A DNA stretch of 64,000 nt from Flavobacteriaceae bacterium (GTDB taxonomy: Bacteria; Bacteroidota; Bacteroidia; Flavobacteriales; Flavobacteriaceae): positions 362,412 through 426,411 of the forward strand of contig JANQNQ010000003.1 in the NCBI GenBank assembly GCA_028279515.1, given 5' to 3'. Numbering within the stretch: position 1 is the stretch's first letter; each line of letters opens with the position of its first letter. Position numbers and translations under genes: made by a program. This document shows, piece by piece, positions 49,572 to 59,074 of this stretch. Below the pieces are notes generated by a model. That model did not search any database. It was not told the origin of the DNA and saw nothing but the letters and a program-made list of their open reading frames with translations.

Positions 49572-51983
49572 ATGCGTGTCCAAAAAATTACGTTGGTTCT
49601 TCTTTTAGTCGCAAATTTTATCAGTTATGGGCAGGTTCCTGTGAATGATGAGTGTGCCGGAGCTATCGAGCTAACCGTGAACGCGGACAATACGTGCACA
49701 TCCTCTGCAATTGCTTCTTTAATCAATGCAACTCCATCGGATGCTCAGATAGACTCTAACAGCTACTTTTATAATGGAAGTCTCGATGATGTTTGGTTTT
49801 TCTTCACAGCAACTTCCGAAAGTCATTCGATTTCCCTTTCTCCAATGTATCTTCCTGTGGCCGAAGTCTACAGCGGTATTTGCGGAAGTGCCTTGATTCC
49901 TTTAGGTCATGCCTATTCTCATATTCCATTGGTCGTCTCAGAACTTACGATTGGTGAAAAGTACTATGTAAGGGTCGCTATGGAACAAGACCCGGATGTC
50001 GATTTTGGAGATTCAATCGGTATTTGTGTTAATACGGTATCTCCTCCTGAAAATGATACATGTATAAATGCAATAACAATAAATGACAATGAATCCATTG
50101 GATATGAACAATCTGTGGGTGGCACTACCTTTGAAGCTTCGGCTGATTTTGATTATACTGGAAATCCTGAAATCGATGTGTGGTATAGGTTTGTAGCTAC
50201 TGACACTTCATATATCATTTCGCTATTCGATCAAAAAGTATTCAGCGAAGATGGCCAATTACCAAATGATTCTTGGTTTTCGGATGCAGTACCTCTAAAA
50301 TTAGACCTCTATAAAGGAAGCTGCTCGGCACCTGAACAAATAAATGAATCAGAGTTCTTATACAAGATAATATATGATGACCCCGTTCCAGTGGACTATG
50401 CCTATCAGAGATTTCGATACGAGAACTTGGACATCGGTGAAGAATACCTTCTTAGAGTTTGGCACAATAAGGAAGAGGTCACCGATCAGATTTATGAGAA
50501 GATGGAATTTAGTGTATGCATAAACCGCATGTTATCTTACAACACCAATATTTCACCAATCGAAATTGTGGCCTCAGACCAAACCCAAACATATGGACCT
50601 TCTCTAGTCGGTCAGATAGGCACAACAGACCAGTTGGACCTTGAAAATCAATCGATTGAATTCAGGTTCATGGCACCAGAGAGGGGGTTCTATTCGGTCG
50701 ACATTGATACAGTTCAATTGCGGAACTTGCCCAACACCACAGAACCAATACGTTTGGTCTGGTCGATGGGAGTCGCGGGTAACTTCAATTGCGACACCGT
50801 ATACAACCCCAACATATCCAGCATACTGGCTAACCAGGGGGAGGAGGTAATTATCAATGTTAGAGCAGCCCCAGGTTGCCCTGCTCTAAATGCAAAGCCA
50901 TATGGAAACCTTGAAAAGTTTAATATACGACTCCACACAACATTGGTCCCAGAAAATGACGAGTGTCAAGGTGCTATTGAGATCCCAGTGAATTCAAGTG
51001 TCGAATGTACTACAGATCTTGCCGGGTCTACCTTTTATGCAACAGATTCGCAAACCGGATTTCAATGTGAAAATAACAGTAAGGATGTCTGGTATAAATT
51101 CACTGCTTCTGCTAATACAGTCAATGTGGATATTAGTATTCCTGAACAATCAATCGAGTTGATAAAGGGAACATGCTCCAATATGGAATATCTTGGTTGC
51201 TATAATATTGACACCACTCCATTAACCAACCTCGCTGTTGGTGATGAATACTATCTAAAACTCAGTACGTTTACTAGAGATATTGAATATGAATGGGTGG
51301 TTACTTATGCAAATTACGATATATGCATTACCGAAGTAGCACCACCCACCAACAACACCTGTTCCACCCCTAATCCATTGACCGTCTTTGAAGAAAACAA
51401 CTCATCCGGACAAGAAACACAGTCAACAACCTTTGGTGCTACTAACAGTGATACTATTTCTTCATGTGGCACCGATACTGACCTTGACCTCTTTTATAAC
51501 TTCACTATGCCAGCCGATGAGACAAATCTGAATGTAATCTTAAGTGGAGATGGTGCCAACACAGCACAATTGGCATTATATGATGGTTGTAACGGTAATG
51601 AAATTGTCAACTGTAATGGTCGAACAGAGACCTTCACAGGACTAACACCGGGCCAAACCTATCTACTCCAGATATGGCATCCTGAGGGAAGTGCGGCCAA
51701 CTTTAGCATCGCCTTGGAAGCAGCTTCCTCTTTAGGAATTGATTTCTCGCGGATTGAGGATTTCAAACTACATCCTAACCCTGTTGACGATGTCCTCAGT
51801 TTTTCGGCTTTGGAAAACATTGAAAAGATTTCACTTTTCAACCTTTTAGGAAAAGAGCTCATAAGTATTGAAATCCAAGCTTTACAAGGAGTGCTTCCAA
51901 CTGAAAACCTTCCGGAGGGAATATATTTCATAGAGGTTTTTGCCGAAGGAAAACGCAATATTCATAAAATCATCAAGAAATAA
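49572..51983 (+). CDS. Secreted PPC-repeat protein with T9SS sorting domain
   Basis: 803 residues. The signal peptide (MRVQKITLVLLLVANFISYGQ) is followed by four to five pre-peptidase-C-like beta repeats, each beginning with the theme NDECAGAIELTVN / NDTCINAITIN / NDECQGAIEIPVN / NNTCSTPNPLTV and ending with a LTIGEKYYVRV-type strand. The T9SS type A domain (about 730-803; FKLHPNPVDDVLSF, GIYFIEVFAEG) ends it. No catalytic domain is recognised. It resembles the repeat part of the 859-residue protein at 5425-8004. Confidence 0.85.
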   Translation: MRVQKITLVLLLVANFISYGQVPVNDECAGAIELTVNADNTCTSSAIASLINATPSDAQIDSNSYFYNGSLDDVWFFFTATSESHSISLSPMYLPVAEVYSGICGSALIPLGHAYSHIPLVVSELTIGEKYYVRVAMEQDPDVDFGDSIGICVNTVSPPENDTCINAITINDNESIGYEQSVGGTTFEASADFDYTGNPEIDVWYRFVATDTSYIISLFDQKVFSEDGQLPNDSWFSDAVPLKLDLYKGSCSAPEQINESEFLYKIIYDDPVPVDYAYQRFRYENLDIGEEYLLRVWHNKEEVTDQIYEKMEFSVCINRMLSYNTNISPIEIVASDQTQTYGPSLVGQIGTTDQLDLENQSIEFRFMAPERGFYSVDIDTVQLRNLPNTTEPIRLVWSMGVAGNFNCDTVYNPNISSILANQGEEVIINVRAAPGCPALNAKPYGNLEKFNIRLHTTLVPENDECQGAIEIPVNSSVECTTDLAGSTFYATDSQTGFQCENNSKDVWYKFTASANTVNVDISIPEQSIELIKGTCSNMEYLGCYNIDTTPLTNLAVGDEYYLKLSTFTRDIEYEWVVTYANYDICITEVAPPTNNTCSTPNPLTVFEENNSSGQETQSTTFGATNSDTISSCGTDTDLDLFYNFTMPADETNLNVILSGDGANTAQLALYDGCNGNEIVNCNGRTETFTGLTPGQTYLLQIWHPEGSAANFSIALEAASSLGIDFSRIEDFKLHPNPVDDVLSFSALENIEKISLFNLLGKELISIEIQALQGVLPTENLPEGIYFIEVFAEGKRNIHKIIKK

Positions 51984-52080
51984 ACCAGAAGAAAACCTGC
52001 TTGGCTTTTCTTTTAAAAAAACGTTAACATCTAGCAATTACTGCACTTTTCGCTTATCTTTAAGAGAAAAATAGTTGTTA

Positions 52081-54456
52081 ATGAGAAAAGCTACCCTCGT
52101 TTTCTTGTGCCTCTGCATGCTTGCCATGTTCCCGTCCTTCGCTCAAGAAAAATTCACACTTAGTGGTACCGTAACCGAAGCTTCCAGCAATGAAACGCTG
52201 ATTGGGGTCACTATTATCATTTCAGAATTAAATACGGGTACGACTACCAACGAATATGGATTTTATTCTATTACGGTTCCTAGCGGAAACTATACGTTGC
52301 AGATAAGCTCCGTAGGTTATCAGGACGTTGTGCAGTCTATTACTTTAGACAAGAATATTAAGCTGAATTTACAGCTTGAAGAGTCCGTCGAAAGCTTGGA
52401 AGAGGTTGTCATTACTGAAAATGTAGAAAAGGTCAATATTCGACAGCCGCAGATGAGTGTCAATACCTTGGCTGTAGAGACCATCAAAAGCATTCCGGTC
52501 GTTCTAGGTGAAGCCGACGTCATTAAGTCAATCTTATTGTTACCTGGTGTTACCAATGCAGGTGAAGCTTCTTCTGGGTTCAACGTAAGAGGCGGTGCGG
52601 TCGACCAGAATTTAATATTGTTGGATGAAGCCACAATTTTTAACTCGTCTCACCTTTTTGGTTTCTTCTCGGTCTTCAACCCGGATGCCATAAAGGATGT
52701 AAAACTTTTTAAAGGCGGAATTCCTGCACGTTATGGAGGAAGGGTTTCTTCTGTGCTCGAAATCTTTCAAAAGGAAGGAAACAGTAAAGAATTCAAAGTA
52801 AACGGTGGTATTGGTGCTGTCGCTAGCAGACTCTTGGTTGAAGGGCCTATTGTAAAAGAAAAGGCGGCATTCCTAGCTGGCGGAAGGGCTTCGTATGCGC
52901 ATTTATTCTTGCCGCTCTTTGATATTGACAATAGAGCTTCCTTCTATGATCTAAATACCAAGTTCAATTACAAGCTAAACGATAACAACAACATTTATTT
53001 ATCCGGTTACTTCGGAAGGGATCTATTCAGCATCAATGATAATTTCGTTAATACCTACGGAAACGCCGTCGTAAACTTTCGCTGGAATCATATTTTTTCG
53101 GATAAACTATTTTCGAACTTATCACTTATCTATTCAGACTATTTTTATGGCCTAGAACTTGATTTTGTTGGCTTCGAATGGGATTCGGGGATCCTAAATT
53201 TTAACGTTAAATACGATCTGAAGCATTACATCAACGATAAACTACAGGTTAACTACGGAATCAACAATATCTACTATCGTTTTAATCCTGGCAAGATCAA
53301 ACCAAATAGTGCTGATTCTGGTATTGTCGAAGAGCAGCTTACTCAAAAATATGCCAATGAATTTGCTGCGTACGTTGATGTGGCGCATGATATCACAGAT
53401 AAACTTAGCTTGCAATACGGTTTACGCCTTAGCCATTTTATTCGTCTTGGGCAAGACGAGCTTAACATATACGAAGATGACAATCCTGTGGTCTTTGACC
53501 CCTTCTTGTTGATCTATCAAGAAGCTGAACCAATTGAAACGATCAATCCAGGACGTAGCGGACAACTGGCAACTTATACCAATCTTGAACCTCGACTATC
53601 ACTAGCCTATAGTTTTAATGATAACAATTCGATCAAGGCGAGTTATACGCGTATTGCTCAATACTTGCACCTCCTATCGAATACTAGCTCTCCTACTCCG
53701 TTAGACGTATGGACGCCCAGCGGACCCTTTGTAAAACCGCAATTGTTAGACCAATATGCTTTTGGGTATTTCAAAAATTTTAAAGACGGTGTGTATTCAT
53801 TAGAGACCGAAGTTTTCTATAAAGACATTCAAAATCGCATTGATTATATCGATGGCGCCAACCTAATTGCCAACGATGCGATCGAGCAGGTCATCCTGAA
53901 TGGCGAAGCCAGAGCCTACGGATTGGAAGTGCTCTTTAGAAAGAACGAAGGCAAGTTTCAAGGCTGGCTGGCCTATACCCTATCAAAGTCCGAACAACGA
54001 ACTCCCGGAAGAACGGATCGCGAATTGGGCATCAACAATGGTGAATGGTACAACACACCCTTTGATAAAACACACGACATTGCCTTGTATGGCAATTATG
54101 AACTTAATGATAAATGGAGCTTCAACGGAAACTTTGTTTTTCAAACTGGACAACCCACCAATTATCCGATCGGTCAATTTGATTTTCAAGGGTTGGTCAT
54201 TCCATATTATGGATTGCGAAACGTAGAACGTTTACCAGACTATCATCGCATTGACCTTTCAGCTACGCTAACACCAAGAAAAAATAAGAACCGTAAGTGG
54301 CAGTCAGAATGGGTTTTTAGCGTATATAATGTGTACAACCGTCGCAATGCGGCCTCGATCAACTTTAGGCGCAATAATGATACGGGTGCCAATGAGGCCA
54401 TCCGAACATCGATCTTCGGAATCGTTCCGGCGGTGACTTATAATTTTAAATTTTAA
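52081..54456 (+). CDS. TonB-dependent outer-membrane receptor
   Basis: 791 residues from the ATG at 52081 (two codons after an alternative TTG). Signal peptide to about residue 22, then a carboxypeptidase-regulatory-like domain (about 24-110; FTLSGTVTEASSNETLIGVTI), a plug domain (about 115-235; NTLAVETIKSIPVVLGEADV, GFNVRGGAVDQNLILLDEA) and a 22-strand barrel to the C-terminal phenylalanine (FGIVPAVTYNFKF). No SusD gene follows; instead a DUF4249 lipoprotein gene does. The ligand is unknown. Confidence 0.92.
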   Translation: MRKATLVFLCLCMLAMFPSFAQEKFTLSGTVTEASSNETLIGVTIIISELNTGTTTNEYGFYSITVPSGNYTLQISSVGYQDVVQSITLDKNIKLNLQLEESVESLEEVVITENVEKVNIRQPQMSVNTLAVETIKSIPVVLGEADVIKSILLLPGVTNAGEASSGFNVRGGAVDQNLILLDEATIFNSSHLFGFFSVFNPDAIKDVKLFKGGIPARYGGRVSSVLEIFQKEGNSKEFKVNGGIGAVASRLLVEGPIVKEKAAFLAGGRASYAHLFLPLFDIDNRASFYDLNTKFNYKLNDNNNIYLSGYFGRDLFSINDNFVNTYGNAVVNFRWNHIFSDKLFSNLSLIYSDYFYGLELDFVGFEWDSGILNFNVKYDLKHYINDKLQVNYGINNIYYRFNPGKIKPNSADSGIVEEQLTQKYANEFAAYVDVAHDITDKLSLQYGLRLSHFIRLGQDELNIYEDDNPVVFDPFLLIYQEAEPIETINPGRSGQLATYTNLEPRLSLAYSFNDNNSIKASYTRIAQYLHLLSNTSSPTPLDVWTPSGPFVKPQLLDQYAFGYFKNFKDGVYSLETEVFYKDIQNRIDYIDGANLIANDAIEQVILNGEARAYGLEVLFRKNEGKFQGWLAYTLSKSEQRTPGRTDRELGINNGEWYNTPFDKTHDIALYGNYELNDKWSFNGNFVFQTGQPTNYPIGQFDFQGLVIPYYGLRNVERLPDYHRIDLSATLTPRKNKNRKWQSEWVFSVYNVYNRRNAASINFRRNNDTGANEAIRTSIFGIVPAVTYNFKF

Positions 54457-54686
54457 AAAAGAAGCGAATAGGAAATAGCGAAGAGCTATGAGTTAATTGA
54501 ACGAGAAACATGAAACCAGAAACAAGACATAAGAATCAAGATACTAGACAAGGATTGAGTGGACAGTCTCCAATTCCCTTAACACATTTTCAAGTTAGCA
54601 ATAGTGAGCAATCATCGACCATGCATCACCAGTCACTGGTCATCGGTCTCCCGACTCTAAACTCTTGACTCTAAAAAAACAAACCC
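54457..54686 (+). other. 230-base low-complexity spacer between TonB receptor and DUF4249 genes
   Basis: No open frame. Holds word repeats, for example GACTCTAAA at 54653-54661 and again at 54668-54676 around ACTCTTGACTC, and a run of GAAACA / CAAGA-type words at about 54505-54560. It has no terminator, so the two genes are probably one transcript. Confidence 0.5.
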
Positions 54687-55532
54687 ATGAAAAAAGTCAT
54701 ATTCTATATATCCCTTTTAATCTTCTGCATATCATGCGAAGATGTTGTTGAGATCGACGTGCCTTCTGAAGAGCCTCGTTTGATCGTGGACGCTTTGATC
54801 CGTGTAGACCCTAGCGAGGTTTTCACGCTGGTTCAAGTGAAAGTAAGAGAGACCAGTTCGTTTTTTGAAGAGGTTGTCCCTACCGGGCTTCAGCAGATTA
54901 CCATCACCAATCTGAGTGAAAATGCCGGAGAAGTCCTTTTAGAGACTTCGCCAGGTTCTGGAGTGTATGAAAAGTTGATGACCAATGAGATTCTTATGAG
55001 CGGTCAGCTACTCCTGCAGATTGACTTTGAGGATGAGTTTTTCATTGCATTTGCTGATTATATTCCTGCGGTTCCTATTGATAGCGTGGTGCAAGGAGAC
55101 GAAACCTTGTTCGATGAGGATGAGACTGAGGTAATTGTAACTTTCACAGACACACCCGATCGTGACGATTATTATCTTTTTGATTTTGACTTCGGAAACT
55201 TTTTAGCCACAGAAGATACTTTTTACCAAGGACAACAATTCGAGTTCTCCTATTTCTATGACGAAGACATGCTTCCCGGACAAACGGCCACGATTAGTAT
55301 TATGGGCGTTGACCAGCAGTTCTACAATTACATGAATCAGTTGATCGAGCAAAGTGGCGAGGATAGCTTCGGCCCTTTTCAAACACCTGCAGTGACTGTA
55401 CGAGGTAATTTCATCAATGTAACCGAGATCGATAACATTGATAATTTTGACAATGTAGACATGTCAGATAATTTTGCCTTGGGGTATTTTGCAGTGGTTG
55501 GGACCTATACGCAACAGATTACGATTGAGTAA
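54687..55532 (+). CDS. DUF4249 family lipoprotein
   Basis: 281 residues. The signal peptide ends in a lipobox (CISCEDVVEIDVP, cysteine near residue 17), so it is an outer-membrane lipoprotein. The beta-rich mature chain has EEPRLIVDALIRVDP and TFTDTPDRDDYYLFDFDFGNF, typical of the Bacteroidota DUF4249 family. Members are usually encoded after a TonB receptor with a regulatory-like domain, as here. By analogy with SusD it may be a surface partner of that receptor, but no substrate is known. Confidence 0.85.
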   Translation: MKKVIFYISLLIFCISCEDVVEIDVPSEEPRLIVDALIRVDPSEVFTLVQVKVRETSSFFEEVVPTGLQQITITNLSENAGEVLLETSPGSGVYEKLMTNEILMSGQLLLQIDFEDEFFIAFADYIPAVPIDSVVQGDETLFDEDETEVIVTFTDTPDRDDYYLFDFDFGNFLATEDTFYQGQQFEFSYFYDEDMLPGQTATISIMGVDQQFYNYMNQLIEQSGEDSFGPFQTPAVTVRGNFINVTEIDNIDNFDNVDMSDNFALGYFAVVGTYTQQITIE

Positions 55533-55558
55533 ATAGGTAATCTGGAAGACTTTTGGAG

Positions 55559-55693
55559 TCAGTTGTCTCTTTTCTCAAAATCCTCCTGTTCCTTGATTCT
55601 TATTCGTCTGATTACGAGATAGATAAGGATAATTAGTATGGCTCCCCATATGATTCCTTGGATACTAAATGCTATGATTGTTTCGAAGTCCAT
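55559..55693 (-). CDS. 44-residue single-pass membrane protein
   Basis: Found by reading: the ATG is one base after the stop of the YbjQ-family gene on the same strand. The protein is MDFETIIAF ... with one strong helix (about 12-29; GIIWGAILIILIYLVIRR) and a charged tail (IKEQEDFEKRDN). It is too short for domain assignment. Tight spacing and the hydrophobic/charged split favour a real gene translated with the YbjQ protein. Confidence 0.7.
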   Translation of the reverse strand: MDFETIIAFSIQGIIWGAILIILIYLVIRRIRIKEQEDFEKRDN

Positions 55694-55694
55694 A

Positions 55695-56009
55695 TCAAGA
55701 AAGTTTTACGGCGGTTCCGTAGGCAAGGATCTCTGAAGCGCCTTGCATTACCATAGAAGTGGTCAATCGTACATTTACGATAGCATCTGCTCCCAGACGC
55801 TGAGCATCTTGGATCATTCGTTGCATCGCCTGCTCACGCGACTGTGCTTGTAGCTTTGTATACTCCTCTATCTCTCCTCCTACAATGTTTTTTAGTCCGG
55901 CAAAAATATCACGTCCGACATTTCGTGCGCGAACGGTGCTTCCTCTAGCAATTCCTAAAACTTGAGTGATTTCTCTATTGGGTACGGTCTCTGTATTTGT
56001 AATGATCAT
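55695..56009 (-). CDS. YbjQ family protein
   Basis: 104 residues, no signal peptide. The family pattern is visible: NREITQVLGIARGSTVRARNVGRDIFAGLKNIVGGEI (in part), MIQDAQRLGADAIVNVRL and the MVMQGASEILAYGTAV end. YbjQ proteins are small oligomeric proteins of unclear role; some have been called heavy-metal-binding. It is followed one base later by a 44-residue membrane protein gene. Confidence 0.9.
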   Translation of the reverse strand: MIITNTETVPNREITQVLGIARGSTVRARNVGRDIFAGLKNIVGGEIEEYTKLQAQSREQAMQRMIQDAQRLGADAIVNVRLTTSMVMQGASEILAYGTAVKLS

Positions 56010-56249
56010 GTTTTTGGTGGTATTAAATTAAACTTGTGTATCTAATACGTCACGGACAACTATAAAATGTTACAGTATTCAAATTTCAAAACGTAAATGG
56101 TAAACTCTAAAAGCGCGTCATTATCCATTAAACTCGTTGAGAAAAGTGCATTGTGCGTAGTACTACCTGTAAAAACACGTATTTTCCCCTGCTATCAATT
56201 TCTACACCCTTCGTATTTTTATCAACGACCAACTAAATAACATAACAAC

Positions 56250-57002
56250 GTGAAATCTATACGTACCATTGACGACGTCATTGTTTCTCTAGATCAAGTC
56301 ATTGATGAATCTAAAGAAAACAACAACCCTTTAGGCTATTTCGCGGCCTTGTACCGAAAAGTAACTATTAAAATAAAGGAGGGTATAGCCAATGACTTCT
56401 TCGATGATGGTGAACGAATGGAAAAATTAGATGTGATATTCGCATGTAGGTACTTAGAAGCCTATGAAGCCTATAAAAATGGCGAGCCCATCACACAGTC
56501 CTGGAAAGTGACCTTTGAGCTATCAAAAAACTTCTGGCCCATTGTATTACAACATCTTCTAATCGGTATGAATGCTCATATAAACTTAGACTTAGGAATT
56601 GCCGCGGCCGAGGTTTCTAAAGGGAAGGATATTCAGCTTCTAAAAGGGGATTTCGACAAGATCAATGAAATCCTATCCTATTTGGTACATCAAGTAGAAA
56701 GCGACCTCGCCGCCATTTGGCCTAAGTTGAACAAGCTTCTAAAATGGTTAGGAAAAGTAGATGACTTCTTAGTCGATTTCAGCATGGAACTAGCTCGAGA
56801 TGGTGCATGGAATTTTGCTCTCGCACTTTCTGAAACGCCTAGGGCAAATTGGGGGAAAGCCATAGCTGCTAGGGATAAAAAAACGGTTGAGAAAGGAAAA
56901 CTGGTCACTAACCCTGGCTGGGTGGCCAGTACAATTTTCAAAATCATTAGACTTGGAGAACGAGGAACAGTTCCCCAGAAAATAGAAGGGCTAAGAACAT
57001 AA
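56250..57002 (+). CDS. DUF5995-type hypothetical protein
   Basis: 250 residues, almost all helical, without signal peptide or membrane segment. Motifs seen: MDDVIVSLDQVI-like start (IRTIDDVIVSLDQVI), NPLGYFAALYRKVTIKIKEGI, FFDDGERMEKLDVIFACRYL, IVLQHLLIGMNAHINLDLGIA. The last, with its conserved H and N/H pattern, and the rest match the DUF5995 family as I recall it. The function is unknown; the HINLDLG motif might bind a metal or ligand. It ends at a terminator shared with aqpZ. Confidence 0.75.
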   Translation: MKSIRTIDDVIVSLDQVIDESKENNNPLGYFAALYRKVTIKIKEGIANDFFDDGERMEKLDVIFACRYLEAYEAYKNGEPITQSWKVTFELSKNFWPIVLQHLLIGMNAHINLDLGIAAAEVSKGKDIQLLKGDFDKINEILSYLVHQVESDLAAIWPKLNKLLKWLGKVDDFLVDFSMELARDGAWNFALALSETPRANWGKAIAARDKKTVEKGKLVTNPGWVASTIFKIIRLGERGTVPQKIEGLRT

Positions 57003-57030
57003 AAAACGCAGGTCGATGACCTGCGTTCCA
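57001..57030. terminator. Terminator between DUF5995 gene and aqpZ
   Basis: Stem AACGCAGGTC / GACCTGCGTT with a 3-base loop, A6 on the left (a T run for the minus-strand aqpZ) and a weaker T/C tail on the right. Confidence 0.8.
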
Positions 57031-57056
57031 ATTCCAATATTAAAAAATCTATAATT

Positions 57057-57743
57057 TTATTTTTCTTCTGGTGAAAGGTATTTGTAAACAACACCAGCAA
57101 TGATCGCACCAACGATTGGTGCTACCCAAAACAACCACAGCTGTCCGATGGCCCAATCTCCTGCAAAAATCGCCTGACTTGTACTTCGCGCTGGATTTAC
57201 AGAGGTATTTGTCACAGGGATACTTATCAAGTGAATCAAGGTAAGTCCCAAACCAATTGCTAATCCTGCCATTCCTTTTGGCGCTTTTGAATGCGTAGCT
57301 CCAAGAATAATAATCAAGAACATAAAGGTCATTACGATTTCGGTCACCAAAGCCGATGTCATATTATAGCCTCCCGGTGAATGTTCTCCATACCCATTTG
57401 CAGCAAAGCCGCCCACTTCAAATCCAGATTTTCCGGTAGCGATCATGTACAAGATTCCGGCGCCAGCAATGGCCCCTAAAACTTGGGCTACGATGTACGG
57501 TAGTAAATCCTTTTTGTCAAAACGACCCCCCATCCAGAGTCCGATAGAAACGGCTGGATTCAGATGGCATCCTGAAATGTGTCCTATGGCATAGGCCATG
57601 GTCAGTACGGTAAGGCCAAAGGCCAACGAAACACCTACGAATCCAATTCCTAGATCGGGGAAAGCAGCCGCTAAAACAGCGCTTCCGCATCCGCCTAGGA
57701 CCAACCAAAGGGTTCCGATAAATTCTGCTACTAATTTCTTCAT
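57057..57743 (-). CDS. aqpZ: Aquaporin Z
   Basis: 228 residues with six membrane helices and two half-helices carrying NPA at 62-64 ([10 protein letters not shown]) and NPA before R186 (TSVNPARST). The selectivity-filter residues F42, H171, T180 and R186 equal those of E. coli AqpZ, whose [17 protein letters not shown] is identical here. It therefore passes water rather than glycerol. Under osmotic shifts it would act with the adjacent compatible-solute operon. Confidence 0.95.
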   Translation of the reverse strand: MKKLVAEFIGTLWLVLGGCGSAVLAAAFPDLGIGFVGVSLAFGLTVLTMAYAIGHISGCHLNPAVSIGLWMGGRFDKKDLLPYIVAQVLGAIAGAGILYMIATGKSGFEVGGFAANGYGEHSPGGYNMTSALVTEIVMTFMFLIIILGATHSKAPKGMAGLAIGLGLTLIHLISIPVTNTSVNPARSTSQAIFAGDWAIGQLWLFWVAPIVGAIIAGVVYKYLSPEEK

Positions 57744-57893
57744 AATTTGTCAGTTAAAGGTTATTACCCTGTAAATTAAGGAATTGTCACCTATTGACAT
57801 CATTTCATGAAGACGGCTCTGCTGTTTCAGATGAAGTGGTTGATTCTCTAGTTTAAATGCTCTGTGAGATGTGAGATGTGAGAAAACTACACC

Positions 57894-57912
57894 TTAAGTC
57901 ATTATGACTTAA
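57894..57912. repeat. Inverted repeat downstream of the glycerate kinase gene
   Basis: TTAAGTCA / TGACTTAA around a 3-base loop, 21 bases past the glycerate kinase stop. A short T run on the minus strand follows only after 10 bases, so it is a weak terminator at best. Confidence 0.5.
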
Positions 57913-57932
57913 AAATTATATACACAGACTCT

Positions 57933-59072
57933 TTAACCTTTTCCAGTCCATTCCCTGAGTAAATGCGTCACTTGCTCTCTAATGAGACGTGCCGTATGTT
58001 CATAACTATAAGATACCGGTTTTGTCGGGTCATGAATTTCTCTTGCATCCATCAATCCTAAAGCTTTTAATTGAGCAGCATTTAAATCTAGCTTGCCGCA
58101 GATGCCAAATACCGGGATATTTCTCTTTTTTCCTTCGGAAACAACACCGTTAATCAACTTACCATAAGCCGTTTGTTGGTCGATCTTGCCTTCTCCAGTG
58201 ATGATACAATCAATCCGATGAGTTTGAAGAATCTCATGAAAATTAGAAAGTCCTAAAATAAATGAAGTGCCGCTGATAAACTCTGCATTTAAAAAAGTTT
58301 TAAGTCCGTAGCCAGTACCGCCTGCAGCACCACTACCCTTCAAGGCTGCGTGATCTCTACCAAACTGTTCCTTCATGACCTTGTCTAAATGTCTCAAACC
58401 TTGATCTAATTCTTCGATTTGGTCATCATTGGCTCCCTTTTGTCGTGCATAGGTATATGCGGCCCCATTTGGGCCATGCAAAGGATTCTGTACATCGTTA
58501 ATGGCTACAATTTTCACTTGGTCGAATAATGAGGTGTCTTCCTTTATATATGTAATTCGATCTAAATGTTCACCACACGGAGCGATCTCTTTATTGTCAT
58601 CATCATAAAAACGATATCCTAACACCGATGCAATACCAGTTGCAGCATCATTTGTAGCGCTTCCTCCAAGACCGACATAAATAGTCTTTGCCCCTCGGTT
58701 AATGGCATCTTTAATTTGAATTCCTGTACCGATGGTCGTGGTCTTCATCACATTTCTTTCCTCTAATAAAAGCAATTCGATTCCTGAAGCTTTTGCCAAT
58801 TCTATATAAGCAGTATTTGTAGTCTCATCCCAGAGATACTCAGCTTTTATCGGTCTTTTTAAGGGGTCAATTGTTTCTGTCTGTATTGTGGATAAATATG
58901 GCTGGTAGTGATGCACGGCTTCCAAAAATCCATCTCCCCCATCAGAGGCTACCACAGAAAATGTTTTAGCGCTTGGATCAAAGTCCTCTACGCCCTTTCT
59001 AATGGCTTCAATCGCTTCTTCTGCTGAGAGCGAGTCTTTGAACTTATCCGGAACAATTAATACGTGTAACAT
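57933..59072 (-). CDS. Glycerate kinase, GlxK/GarK type
   Basis: 379 residues. Single-chain glycerate kinase of the TIGR00045 family: VLIVPDKFKDSLSAEEAIEAI at the start, VASDGGDGFLEAV, GLGGSATNDAATGIASVLGYRF and CIITGEGKIDQQTAYGKLI. The product is 2-phosphoglycerate, which feeds enolase. The gene starts 2 bases after the symporter stop, so it is the last gene of a three-gene operon with a GH63-type hydrolase that would release glycerate. Confidence 0.93.
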   Translation of the reverse strand: MLHVLIVPDKFKDSLSAEEAIEAIRKGVEDFDPSAKTFSVVASDGGDGFLEAVHHYQPYLSTIQTETIDPLKRPIKAEYLWDETTNTAYIELAKASGIELLLLEERNVMKTTTIGTGIQIKDAINRGAKTIYVGLGGSATNDAATGIASVLGYRFYDDDNKEIAPCGEHLDRITYIKEDTSLFDQVKIVAINDVQNPLHGPNGAAYTYARQKGANDDQIEELDQGLRHLDKVMKEQFGRDHAALKGSGAAGGTGYGLKTFLNAEFISGTSFILGLSNFHEILQTHRIDCIITGEGKIDQQTAYGKLINGVVSEGKKRNIPVFGICGKLDLNAAQLKALGLMDAREIHDPTKPVSYSYEHTARLIREQVTHLLREWTGKG

Positions 59073-59074
59073 TT

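Noticed and set aside
57894..57912. Strong terminator of the glycerate kinase operon
   Set aside because: The stem is only 8 A/T-rich pairs and no T run follows directly on the minus strand; recorded as an inverted repeat instead.
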